19,246 nucleotides of DNA from JBAZKK01 sp964456925 (lineage in GTDB: Bacteria > Omnitrophota > Gorgyraeia > Gygaellales > Profunditerraquicolaceae), in NCBI GenBank assembly GCA_964456925.1, contig CAYWCX010000021.1, forward strand, positions 1 to 19,246, read 5' to 3'. Positions 7,110 to 14,661 of the stretch are shown piece by piece. Every line of letters begins with the position of its first letter. Within the stretch, counting starts at the first letter, position 1. Under the pieces are notes generated by a model. It saw only the letters and a program-made list of their open reading frames with translations. It was not told the origin of the DNA and searched no databases. The position numbers and the translations under genes were made by a program.

Positions 7110-8773
7110 TAACCAATCTTTTTCCCCGTCCCTGGTTCAGGTTAGATCAACTTAACAGCTTTATTATTTTAGCCATAGGGTTGTTCTTCATCCTGACTAT
7201 ACTTTATTCCCTGCGTTTTATGAAAGGGAAAGAAAAACTTCTTCGCTACTATGTCTGTTTAATATTGACCGCCGTCGCTTCCTTGGGAGTTGTCTTAGCC
7301 GACAACCTGGTCTTGCTTTTGGGATTGTGGGGATTCTTAGGCCTGACTCTTTATCTTTTGATTTCCATGGGTGCTGATGCCTCCGGCGCAGTGGCAAAAA
7401 AGACCTTTATCATTGTCGGCGGCTCGGATGCATTGATGATGCTCGGCATCGGTATAATCTATGCCTTGAGCGGGACCTTCCAGATGCACCAGATTAAACT
7501 GGAATTAAACAGCGCTTTAGCGGTGCTGGCATATATATGCATTGCCTTAGCCTGTTTTGCCAAGGCCGGGGCAATGCCGTTGCATTCCTGGATTCCCGAT
7601 TGCGCCGAAGTAGCGCCTGTTCCGGTAGTCGCATACCTGCCGGCCTCGCTTGACAAATTATTGGGGATTTATCTTCTCGCCAGGATTTCTTTGGATTTAT
7701 TCGTAATGAATGCGGCAATGAACGTCTTCTTAATGGTAGTCGGAGCTATTACCATAATTGCCGCAGTAATGATGGCGATGGTCCAGCATAATATGAAGAG
7801 GCTCCTCGGTTACCATGCGGTCTCCCAGGTCGGCTATATGGTTTTAGGCATCGCAACCGCTAATCCTGTCGGCATTGCCGGGGGGATATTCCATATGCTA
7901 AACAACGCCATCTATAAGGCCTGTCTCTTTTTTACTGCGGGAAATGTAGAGCACACCACCGGCACCACGGACCTGGATAAGTTGGGCGGGTTATCTGACT
8001 CTATGCCCTTTACCTATATTTGCGCTTTGATAGCCAGCCTTTCCATTTCAGGCGTCCCGCCCTTTAACGGTTTCTTCTCGAAATGGATGATTTACCAGGG
8101 GTTAATATCGGGACTTCAGGTTACAGGCTCGAGGATACAGGCAATCATTACTGTTTTATGTCTAGTCGCTGCGATGTTCGGTTCAGCCCTTACCCTGGCA
8201 AGCTTTATGAAATTGCTGCACGCGGCGTTTCTCGGCCAGCGCACAAGCCCGCAAGCCCGCAAGCCCAAAAACGAAGTATATTGGACGATGTGGCTGCCCT
8301 GTATTGTCCTGGCGGCATTATGCGTTATCTTCGGAGTCTTTGCGATGCAAGTCCCGCTTAAATATTTTATCCTTCCTGCGACAGGTGGGGTATCTTTTAC
8401 GGGAACGTGGTTTGCCGGCCCATCCACCCTGCTTATTACCATTGCGCTGGGATTAGGTTTTCTCGTCATAAGGTTTAAAGGTTTAAAACCCCTGGTGCGC
8501 AGGGATACGGTTTTTACCGGCGGCGAAGCGATTAATTTTGCCGAAAACAAAGTCAGCGGAACGGACTTCTACCTTACGGTTAAGGAGTTCAGGATTTTAA
8601 GGGTCATCTACAGGAAGGCGGAAGCGGGGCTTTTTGACATCTACGAACAGGGCAAAAACCTTGTTTTCGGCATCGGTAAATTTTTGCAATACCTGCATAA
8701 CGGCGTTTTGCCGACATATCTGGTCTGGACGCTCCTGGGGATGATCGGCTTGTTTTTTGCATTAATGAGATAA
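7106..8773 (+). CDS. NuoL/MrpA N-part-like ion-translocating membrane subunit
   Basis: The 555-residue polytopic protein belongs to the NuoL/M/N and MrpA/D family. It has FAKAGAMPLHSWIPD (K153, H160), LDKLLGIY (K184), MKRLLGYHAVSQVGYM and PPFNGFFSK. The C-terminal region resembles the lateral helix and last membrane helix of NuoL-type subunits (FDIYEQGK onward). Gene order, directly before an MrpA C-terminal-like gene and then MrpB-G, suggests it is the front part of a split MrpA. Two things are odd. The N-terminus is about 65 residues shorter before the family's WE motif, and that motif reads WG (W75-G76), so the usual essential membrane glutamate is missing. MbxH'-like second antiporter subunit is an alternative name. 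Confidence 0.87.
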   Translation: MITNLFPRPWFRLDQLNSFIILAIGLFFILTILYSLRFMKGKEKLLRYYVCLILTAVASLGVVLADNLVLLLGLWGFLGLTLYLLISMGADASGAVAKKTFIIVGGSDALMMLGIGIIYALSGTFQMHQIKLELNSALAVLAYICIALACFAKAGAMPLHSWIPDCAEVAPVPVVAYLPASLDKLLGIYLLARISLDLFVMNAAMNVFLMVVGAITIIAAVMMAMVQHNMKRLLGYHAVSQVGYMVLGIATANPVGIAGGIFHMLNNAIYKACLFFTAGNVEHTTGTTDLDKLGGLSDSMPFTYICALIASLSISGVPPFNGFFSKWMIYQGLISGLQVTGSRIQAIITVLCLVAAMFGSALTLASFMKLLHAAFLGQRTSPQARKPKNEVYWTMWLPCIVLAALCVIFGVFAMQVPLKYFILPATGGVSFTGTWFAGPSTLLITIALGLGFLVIRFKGLKPLVRRDTVFTGGEAINFAENKVSGTDFYLTVKEFRILRVIYRKAEAGLFDIYEQGKNLVFGIGKFLQYLHNGVLPTYLVWTLLGMIGLFFALMR

Positions 8774-8775
8774 CT

Positions 8776-9297
8776 ATGGAATTACACCTGCTTTTGATTT
8801 TTATGATTTTTGCCGCAATCGTGGCCATTGAGGTCAAAGACCTCCTCTCCAGCGTCGTCGCAGTCGGCGCGGTGGGTTTCGCATTATGCCTTGCGTTTTT
8901 GATCCTGAAGGCCCCGGACCTGGCAATCACCCAGCTGGTGGTTGAGATTTTATGCCTGATTATTTTAATCCGCGCCACGATAAACAAAGACCTGCCCCTT
9001 ACGATTGAAGGCCGGTGGGTTTTTAATACTCTTGCTACGCTGGCATTCATCGGAGTGTTTCTTTTCTTCGCGCATTCGGCCTTAAAAGAGATGCCCGCCT
9101 TTGGCAATCCCATCATGGCAGTAGTCAGGAAGTATTTAGAGGAAGGGACCGCAAAGACCGGGGCAGTCAACCTGGTTACGGCGGTAATCCTGGATTTCCG
9201 GGCCTATGATACTTTAGGCGAGGCCACGGTATTATTTACCTCGGTGATCGGGATTATGGCGGTGCTGCGCCGGCCAGGCAGAAAGAAAACAGGATAA
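8776..9297 (+). CDS. MrpA C-terminal-like / fused MbhD-MbhE subunit
   Basis: The 173-residue membrane protein has two recognisable parts. The first, residues about 1-75, contains LKAPDLAITQLVVE, the signature of the MbhD/DUF4040 region of MrpA. The second, about 130-165, contains NLVTAVILDFRAYDTLGEATVLF, the signature of MbhE and the end of MrpA. In Pyrococcus Mbh these are separate genes; in Mrp antiporters they are the tail of the large MrpA. Together with the preceding gene it would rebuild most of MrpA. It begins two bases after the preceding stop without a clear ribosome binding site, so translational coupling is likely. Confidence 0.87.
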   Translation: MELHLLLIFMIFAAIVAIEVKDLLSSVVAVGAVGFALCLAFLILKAPDLAITQLVVEILCLIILIRATINKDLPLTIEGRWVFNTLATLAFIGVFLFFAHSALKEMPAFGNPIMAVVRKYLEEGTAKTGAVNLVTAVILDFRAYDTLGEATVLFTSVIGIMAVLRRPGRKKTG

Positions 9298-9759
9298 ATG
9301 AAGCATAAATTGTCGGATAATCCGGATAAAGGGATGTCTTTGATTGTCAAGACCGTTACCCGCCTGACCGTAGGCCTGATTGTCCTCTTCGGCATCTATA
9401 TCGTCCTGCATGGGCATCTTTCTCCCGGCGGCGGTTTTGCCGGAGGAGTAATTATCGCGCTCGCCTTCGTGCATTTTATGCTTGCCTTTGGCAAGGATGC
9501 AGCGCTAAGCAAGATATCCAGGAACCTCGCTTCCAACCTGGAGAGTTTAGGGGCGCTTATGTTTCTGGCTATCGCGCTGGCCGGTTTCCTGGGCGGGTCG
9601 TTTTTCTTGAATATTTTAAGTAAGGGCGCGCCTTTTAAATTATTCAGCGCCGGAACCATTCCCCTAAGTAACGCGGCTATCAGCCTGAAGGTAGGGGTGG
9701 GTCTATTAGCCATTTTCCTGGCATTAGTGATATTGGAGAAGTCCGGGAAGGAAGAATGA
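9298..9759 (+). CDS. MrpB/MbhF-like subunit
   Basis: The 153-residue protein has four hydrophobic segments and the MnhB-domain signature LSPGGGFAGGVIIALAFVHF near residue 45. The N-terminal segment KGMSLIVKTVTRLTVGLIVL also fits this family. MrpB is a membrane subunit of the Na+/H+ antiporter and of Mrp-containing hydrogenases. The start codon follows the preceding stop directly, and the end overlaps mrpC as ATGA, as expected for a subunit made in equal amounts. Confidence 0.88.
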   Translation: MKHKLSDNPDKGMSLIVKTVTRLTVGLIVLFGIYIVLHGHLSPGGGFAGGVIIALAFVHFMLAFGKDAALSKISRNLASNLESLGALMFLAIALAGFLGGSFFLNILSKGAPFKLFSAGTIPLSNAAISLKVGVGLLAIFLALVILEKSGKEE

Positions 9760-10094
9760 CGCTATATTTATTGTGCCTGGTATTGTTCTGCGCGGGTCTT
9801 TACGGGGTCTTGCGTAAGCGCAACCTCGTCAAAATTATCGTCGGCCTGGCTATTATCGAGTATTCCATTAACCTTTTCTTTGTCTTGCTGGGATATCGTT
9901 TTGAAGGCAGGGCGCCGATAGATGCCTCCGACCAGAATATTTTGAATATGGTTGACCCGCTGCCGCAGGCGCTGGTGCTTACCTCGATTGTCATCGGCCT
10001 GGGCATTACCGCACTGCTTATATCTATGGCTATCAGGATTTATGAAAAATATGGGACCTTTGATATTACCAAGATAAAGAGGCTGAAAGGTTAA
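9756..10094 (+). CDS. MrpC/MbhG/NuoK-like subunit
   Basis: The 112-residue protein has three membrane helices in NuoK/MrpC style. The conserved stretch VDPLPQALVLTSIVIGLGIT joins helix 2 to helix 3, and the membrane glutamate typical of the family is visible in VGLAIIEYSINL. NuoK-like subunits provide part of the ion path between the hydrogenase module and the antiporter subunits. The gene overlaps mrpB by four bases and is directly followed by mrpD. Confidence 0.9.
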   Translation: MTLYLLCLVLFCAGLYGVLRKRNLVKIIVGLAIIEYSINLFFVLLGYRFEGRAPIDASDQNILNMVDPLPQALVLTSIVIGLGITALLISMAIRIYEKYGTFDITKIKRLKG

Positions 10095-11606
10095 ATGAGC
10101 GGCTCCGGCATCATACCCTGGTTTGTGATTATCCCGCTTTTTAGCGCCTTCCTTATTTCCCTTGCGGGCAGGTACGTAAAGAAGGTTTTCGTAAAAACAT
10201 TTTCCGCGCTGTCGGTTTTTACGCTGATGTTACTTTCGTTTTATGCGGTGCATATTTTACGCGCGAGCGCAAGCCCTGCCCTGGTCTATAAGATCGGCGG
10301 CTGGATGCCTCCCTTCGGCATCGCTATGGCAATGGACGGCTTGACCAATTTCATGCTGGTTACGGTGAACCTCGTCGCCTTTTTCATCAGCGTATATTCC
10401 TTCAGTTATATGGAGAGATATACCGATAAGCCGAAATTCTTTACCTTATTTTTCCTGATGCTCTGCGGGATGAACGGCTTGATTGTGACCGCAGACTTAT
10501 TCAACCTTTTTGTCTTTTTGGAGATTGCCTCGATTGCCAGTTACGCACTGGTGGCTTTCGGCACCGAGGCCGAAGAATTGGAGGCCTCTTTCAAGTACGC
10601 GATTATGGGTTCGGTTGCCTCAAGTTTCATATTCCTGGGGATTGCTTTCTTATACGGTTATACCTCTACCCTGAATATGGCTGATATTGCCCGCGTCCTG
10701 GTTGAAAAGCCCGGCGCCGGAGTAGTCCCTTTTGCAGCAGTTCTTTTCTTAATGGGGTTTGGTTTAAAGGCAGCCCTGGTTCCCTTTCATGCCTGGCTTC
10801 CGGACGCCCATCCTTCGGCGCCCGCTTCGATTTCAGCAATGCTCTCCGGCGTCCTGATTAAGACCCTGGGGGTGTATGCGATGGTGCGCGTATTTTATAA
10901 TATACTCGGCATTACCGCCGCATATTCGCACGTCTTAATGTTTCTTGGCGCGCTCTCCATGGTTACGGCGGTAATCCTGGCGCTCTCCCAGTGGGATTTG
11001 AAGAGGTTATTGGCGTATCACTCTATCAGCCAGATTGGTTACATCATCTTAGGATTCGGCCTGGCTACGCCTCTGGGGATACTGGGCGGCCTGTTCCATT
11101 TATTCAACCATTCGGTATTCAAGTCATTGTTATTTTTAAATTCCGGGGCTATCGATTACTCCTGCAATACGCGCGACTTAAAAGAGATGGGCGGTTTACG
11201 GGAGAAAATGCCGGTTACTGCTAATACTAATCTGATTGCCTCGATGTCCATCGCCGGTATTCCGCCGTTTAACGGTTTTTTTAGTAAATTGATTATTATC
11301 CTCGCCTGCATCGAGAAGGGTTATACCGGCTATGCCCTCGCAGCGGTTTTGGCTTCGGTGTTGACCCTTGCCAGTTTTATGAAGGTGCAAAAGTTTGCTT
11401 TCTGGGGCCAGTTAAAAGAGAAATACAAAAATATAAAAGAAGCGCCGCTTGCGATGCGGTTTTCCATGATTGCCCTGGCAGTCATCTGTTGTTTGGGAGG
11501 TTTATTATTATTGCCGCAGCTAAAATTTTTCCTCAATGACGCGGTAAGCGCGGTTCGCGAAGGCACCAATTACGCTACTATAATCTTAAGACAGGCTGCA
11601 AAATGA
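10095..11606 (+). CDS. MrpD/MbhH-like ion-translocating subunit
   Basis: The 503-residue polytopic protein is a complete NuoM/N-MrpD-type subunit with about 14 hydrophobic segments. The key residues are present: E143 in LFVFLEIASIASY (helix 5), K225 in GLKAALVPFHAWLPD (helix 7), K256 in VLIKTLGVYAM (helix 8), and the helix-break motif PPFNGFFSK. It is expected to carry out the H+/Na+ transport step of the Mrp module. Unlike the NuoL/MrpA-like gene upstream, it retains the glutamate, so it is probably the main active antiporter subunit. It overlaps the following mrpE-like gene as ATGA. Confidence 0.92.
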   Translation: MSGSGIIPWFVIIPLFSAFLISLAGRYVKKVFVKTFSALSVFTLMLLSFYAVHILRASASPALVYKIGGWMPPFGIAMAMDGLTNFMLVTVNLVAFFISVYSFSYMERYTDKPKFFTLFFLMLCGMNGLIVTADLFNLFVFLEIASIASYALVAFGTEAEELEASFKYAIMGSVASSFIFLGIAFLYGYTSTLNMADIARVLVEKPGAGVVPFAAVLFLMGFGLKAALVPFHAWLPDAHPSAPASISAMLSGVLIKTLGVYAMVRVFYNILGITAAYSHVLMFLGALSMVTAVILALSQWDLKRLLAYHSISQIGYIILGFGLATPLGILGGLFHLFNHSVFKSLLFLNSGAIDYSCNTRDLKEMGGLREKMPVTANTNLIASMSIAGIPPFNGFFSKLIIILACIEKGYTGYALAAVLASVLTLASFMKVQKFAFWGQLKEKYKNIKEAPLAMRFSMIALAVICCLGGLLLLPQLKFFLNDAVSAVREGTNYATIILRQAAK

Positions 11607-12097
11607 AAAGCAGGATTATTTTATTCATTATCGGTTTTATCGTCTGGATGCTCCTGGGCTGGCCGCCCGACCTCCAGCATGCCTTGGTCGGAGTCCTGGT
11701 TGCGGCGTTCGTTGCCTTTTTAACCGGAGATGTCTTCGCGAGGCGCGCGCACCATTTTAAAGACCCTGCCAGGTATCTCTGGTTTTGCTATTACGTGCCC
11801 TTGTTTTTATGGGAATGCCTGAAGGCGAATATAGATGTGGCGCTGCGGGTATTAAATCCGAAATTGCCGATTAAGCCCGGGATAGTCAAGGTAAAGACGA
11901 CCTTAAAATCAGATACGGCGCTGACATTCCTGGCTAATTCCATTACCCTTACACCGGGGACTTTCTGCGTGGATATCAAACCGCAGGAAGGCATCCTCTA
12001 CATCCACTGGATTAAGGTGGAGACGGAAAATACGGAAAAGGCTACTCAACTTATCGTGAATAAGTTTGAGGGTATCTTACGGAAAATCTTTGAATAA
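11603..12097 (+). CDS. MrpE/MbhA-like subunit
   Basis: The 164-residue protein has two N-terminal membrane helices and a soluble C-terminal domain. Family features are the N-terminal FIVWMLLGWPPDLQHALVGV, the central LFLWECLKANIDVALRVL, and TALTFLANSITLTPGTF, a signature of MrpE/MnhE. MrpE is a small membrane subunit of the Mrp antiporter and of Mbh. The stop overlaps the next start by one base (TAATG). Confidence 0.9.
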   Translation: MKSRIILFIIGFIVWMLLGWPPDLQHALVGVLVAAFVAFLTGDVFARRAHHFKDPARYLWFCYYVPLFLWECLKANIDVALRVLNPKLPIKPGIVKVKTTLKSDTALTFLANSITLTPGTFCVDIKPQEGILYIHWIKVETENTEKATQLIVNKFEGILRKIFE

Positions 12098-12468
12098 TGG
12101 GAAATAAACTTAAAAACTTACGCTGGTTATTGGGGCTCTTGGGCATTGCGGCGATATTACTCTTCATCAGTATTTATCCCTTGTTTTCTTTGTTAAAATG
12201 GCAGTCGCCGTTTTTATCGCGCTCATTTTTCATCCTGATGTTATGCTTTGCCTTATGCATCCTGCGCCTGATGCGGGGGCCGACCCCGGCAGACAGGGCA
12301 GTGGCAGTGGATACCCTGGGCGTTTTAATCGTAGGCTTCTGCGCCATTTTAAGCATCCCGACGGGAAGGGATTGGTATATTGATATTGCGATAGCCTGGG
12401 CGCTGCAGAGTTTTATCGGGGCACTGGCTTTGGCTAAATATCTCGAAGGCAGGGGATTTGATGAGTGA
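12097..12468 (+). CDS. MrpF/MbhB-like subunit
   Basis: The 123-residue protein has three hydrophobic segments. It contains LRLMRGPTPADRAVAVDTLG (residues about 57-76), the most conserved motif of MrpF/MnhF, and DWYIDIAIAWALQSFIGALALAKYLE near the C-terminus, where an intramembrane aspartate is typical. The N-terminus carries about 30 more residues, including an extra helix, than the shortest MrpF proteins. It overlaps the next gene by eight bases. Confidence 0.9.
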   Translation: MGNKLKNLRWLLGLLGIAAILLFISIYPLFSLLKWQSPFLSRSFFILMLCFALCILRLMRGPTPADRAVAVDTLGVLIVGFCAILSIPTGRDWYIDIAIAWALQSFIGALALAKYLEGRGFDE

Positions 12469-12784
12469 AATTATCGGATATATATTTATAGTGGTGGGCC
12501 TCGCGTTTGATATCTTCGGTTGTATCGGCCTGATACGGCTTCCCGATGTCTATAACCGCCTGCAGGCAACTACCAAGTGCGTTACCCTGGGAACCTGCAG
12601 CATACTTTTAGGTACGGTAATAACTAAAGGTTTCACCCCCACGGGTATTAAAGCGCTTTTGTGCATTATATTCTTAATCTTAACCGCACCGGTGGCGGCG
12701 CACGCCCTGGCGCGCGGGGCGTATAAGTCCGGAGTGAAGTTGTGGGAAAAATCGGTCTGCGATAAGTATAGAGATAGTATGTAG
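12461..12784 (+). CDS. MrpG/MbhC-like subunit
   Basis: The 107-residue protein has three membrane helices and the MnhG signatures FDIFGCIGLIRLPDVYNRLQ and ATTKCVTLGTCSILLG. It is the last subunit of the Mrp set. The ATG at 12461, with AGGGG upstream at 12451-12455, is chosen over an in-frame TTG at 12458. The polar C-terminus runs into a small direct repeat that contains the stop codon. Confidence 0.9.
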   Translation: MSEIIGYIFIVVGLAFDIFGCIGLIRLPDVYNRLQATTKCVTLGTCSILLGTVITKGFTPTGIKALLCIIFLILTAPVAAHALARGAYKSGVKLWEKSVCDKYRDSM

Positions 12785-12798
12785 TATATAGTATGTAG
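12774..12798 (+). repeat. Short direct repeat ATAGTATGTAG around the MrpG stop
   Basis: ATAGTATGTAG occurs at 12774-12784 and again at 12788-12798, separated by TAT. The first copy holds the stop codon of the MrpG-like gene, and the second overlaps the start of the ribosome binding site of the next gene (AGGAG, 12797-12801). It looks like a small tandem duplication. No function can be assigned. Confidence 0.55.
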
Positions 12799-12806
12799 GA
12801 GTGGAG

Positions 12807-13418
12807 ATGAGGTATCCGAAATTAAGAGAGTTGAAAGAGGCGCTGCGCTCGTTATTCAGGAGGCCCTACACCACGCGCTTTCCCTGTGAGCCGCACATCC
12901 CTTTTGAAAGATTCCGCGGCAAGCCGGAATTTCACGTGGACGATTGCGTGGGTTGCACTGCCTGTGCGCAGGTCTGCCCCACGGGCGCCATTACTTTTAA
13001 GGATGAACTAAAAAACAAGCGTGCCACCCGGCTGCTGACGGTGCGCTGGGATATCTGTATTTTCTGCGGCCAGTGCGAGGCGAATTGCCTTACCGGCAAA
13101 GGCATCATACTTTCCCGCGACTTTGATTTAGCCACTACCGAAAAGAGAGAGGACTTAAAGCAGGAAATAGAAAAGGAAATCGTCCTCTGCGAAGGCTGCC
13201 AGGCGATGATCCTGCCTCAAGACCAGATGCAGTGGGTAGCAAAGAAATTGGGGCCGCTGTGTTTCTCCAACGCATCGCTTATGCTATTCTATCTGGATAA
13301 TTCGGGCTTGAGCTTAAAGGGAGAATCTTCGGTCAAGGAAGAAAGCGAATTCCTGCGCTCCGACCGCATGAAAATACTCTGCCCCCGTTGCCGCCGCGAA
13401 GCAGTTTATAAATCTTAA
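12807..13418 (+). CDS. HycF/NuoI/MbhN-like ferredoxin subunit with extra CxxC pairs
   Basis: The 203-residue protein has two [4Fe-4S] motifs, C47-C50-C53-C57 followed by Pro, and C84-C87-C90-C94 where the usual Pro is Leu. It starts with the FRGKPEFHVDDC pattern of HycF/HyfH. The C-terminal half adds C128-x2-C131 and C192-x2-C195, comparable to the extra cysteine pairs in HycF and possibly a metal-binding knuckle. The subunit should feed electrons to the NuoB-like small subunit, although its gene lies 7.3 kb downstream of that gene at the operon end. The ATG at 12807 lies five bases after AGGAG; an in-frame GTG at 12801 would sit within that site. Confidence 0.88.
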   Translation: MRYPKLRELKEALRSLFRRPYTTRFPCEPHIPFERFRGKPEFHVDDCVGCTACAQVCPTGAITFKDELKNKRATRLLTVRWDICIFCGQCEANCLTGKGIILSRDFDLATTEKREDLKQEIEKEIVLCEGCQAMILPQDQMQWVAKKLGPLCFSNASLMLFYLDNSGLSLKGESSVKEESEFLRSDRMKILCPRCRREAVYKS

Positions 13419-13420
13419 AA

Positions 13421-14617
13421 GTGCTTTCCTCGTTAAAAGTAAGAGACTTTCGTATCTATTGGTTGGGGATGCTGGTTTCGCTCATCGGCACCTGGCTGCA
13501 GAGCGTGGCCCAGAGCTGGCTGGTTTTTGAATTGACCAATTCGGCGTTCCTTCTGGGCATGGCAGGGTTCTTAAACTCCATCCCGGTGTTTCTGTTGTCA
13601 TTATTAGGCGGGGTAGCAGCGGACAGGGTCAATAAGAAAAATATATTGCTGTGCACCCAGGTTTCCTTTATGGTGTTGGCATTTGTGCTGGCAGTCCTGA
13701 CCCAGTTAAAATTAATCACCGCCTCCCAGGTTATGTTCATTGCCGTCCTGAACGGCATGGTGATGGCCTTTGACGCGCCTGCCCGCCACGCCATTGTGGC
13801 GGAGCTGGTGGGCAAGGAGCGGCTTTTAAACGCCATTGCCCTGAATTCCGCTGCCTTCAATTCCAGCCGCATCATCGGCCCGGCGCTTGCCGGTATCCTG
13901 ATCGCCGCTATCGGGATGAGCGGGTGCTTCTACATTAACGGTGCGAGTTTCCTGGCGGTAATCGCGGCGCTCTTTATGATAAAAGTGAGGCCCGGCCACA
14001 AGAACGAACGAGGGGCGGTGTTTATCAAGGACCTCCTGGAGGGCCTGAATTTTATCCGCCGCAGCCGCACCATTATTATTTTAATCTCGATGGTCGGGGT
14101 AACCAGTCTCTTCGGTATATCTTACGTAATCCTGATGCCGGTCTTTGCCCGCGATATCCTGGGCGCAGGAATCAGGGGCTTGGGCGTGCTTATGTCAGCC
14201 GCGGGATGCGGGGCGCTCATTGCGGCATTATCCCTGGCAGCGCTGGGAGACTTCAGGCATAAGGGCAGACTTTTACTTGCGTCCTGCCTGATATTCTCGC
14301 TGGGCCTGGCATGCTTCGCCTTATCCAGGTCCTATTTATTATCGCTGGCGCTCCTGGTAGTGGTGGGGTGGAGCTCGGTGATGGCAGTCAGCCTGATTAA
14401 CACCCTTTTACAGCAGATCGTGCCTGACCGTTTCCGCGGCAGGCTGATGAGCGTATTTATGTTTACCTTTGCCGGTGTAATGCCGTTCGGTAACCTAATT
14501 GCCGGCGGCCTCACGCAGGCGTGGGGGGCGCCCCTGACGGTTTGCGCGGGTGCGCTCTTGTGCGGCCTGTTTTTTACGGCAATGAATTTACGCTATCCCG
14601 ATATAAGAAAATTATAG
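13421..14617 (+). CDS. Major facilitator superfamily exporter (EntS-like, MFS_3)
   Basis: The 398-residue protein has about 12 membrane helices and belongs to the enterobactin-exporter-like MFS group. Signs are the N-terminal LKVRDFRIYWLGMLVSLIGTW, loop motif A as GGVAADRVNKKN, and FDAPARHAIVAELV with RIIGPALAG. Substrates of this group are varied and none can be assigned here. It starts with GTG two bases after the hydrogenase operon, so it is probably on the same transcript, but no functional link to the hydrogenase is evident. No clear ribosome binding site precedes the GTG. Confidence 0.85.
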   Translation: MLSSLKVRDFRIYWLGMLVSLIGTWLQSVAQSWLVFELTNSAFLLGMAGFLNSIPVFLLSLLGGVAADRVNKKNILLCTQVSFMVLAFVLAVLTQLKLITASQVMFIAVLNGMVMAFDAPARHAIVAELVGKERLLNAIALNSAAFNSSRIIGPALAGILIAAIGMSGCFYINGASFLAVIAALFMIKVRPGHKNERGAVFIKDLLEGLNFIRRSRTIIILISMVGVTSLFGISYVILMPVFARDILGAGIRGLGVLMSAAGCGALIAALSLAALGDFRHKGRLLLASCLIFSLGLACFALSRSYLLSLALLVVVGWSSVMAVSLINTLLQQIVPDRFRGRLMSVFMFTFAGVMPFGNLIAGGLTQAWGAPLTVCAGALLCGLFFTAMNLRYPDIRKL

Positions 14618-14636
14618 CAAAATAGAAAATTAGTAT

Positions 14637-14642
14637 TATAAT
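14637..14642 (+). promoter_or_regulatory. Possible -10 box upstream of the PTS IIA gene
   Basis: A perfect TATAAT lies in an AT-rich 44-base gap, 20 bases before the start of the PTS IIA-like gene. No convincing -35 box is found at the usual distance, so a promoter is only suggested. No terminator is seen in this gap. Confidence 0.35.
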
Positions 14643-14661
14643 CTTAAAGTGGAGACAGTGA

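Noticed and set aside
8604..9170. A 188-codon open frame on the minus strand across the end of the NuoL-like gene and the MrpA C-part-like gene
   Set aside because: It is antisense to two well-supported membrane protein genes, gives a basic low-complexity product with no recognisable motif, and has no start context of its own.
4112..13418. Respiratory complex I (NADH:quinone oxidoreductase)
   Set aside because: The NuoD-like subunit keeps both CxxC Ni-binding motifs. NuoE, F, G, A and J-type genes are absent and Mrp subunits are present, so it is a group 4 hydrogenase rather than complex I.
3651..13418. Formate hydrogenlyase or CO-dependent hydrogenase
   Set aside because: HycB-, HycE- and HycF-like subunits are present, but there is no formate dehydrogenase or CO dehydrogenase gene, and the operon head is a flavin/NAD(P) module instead.
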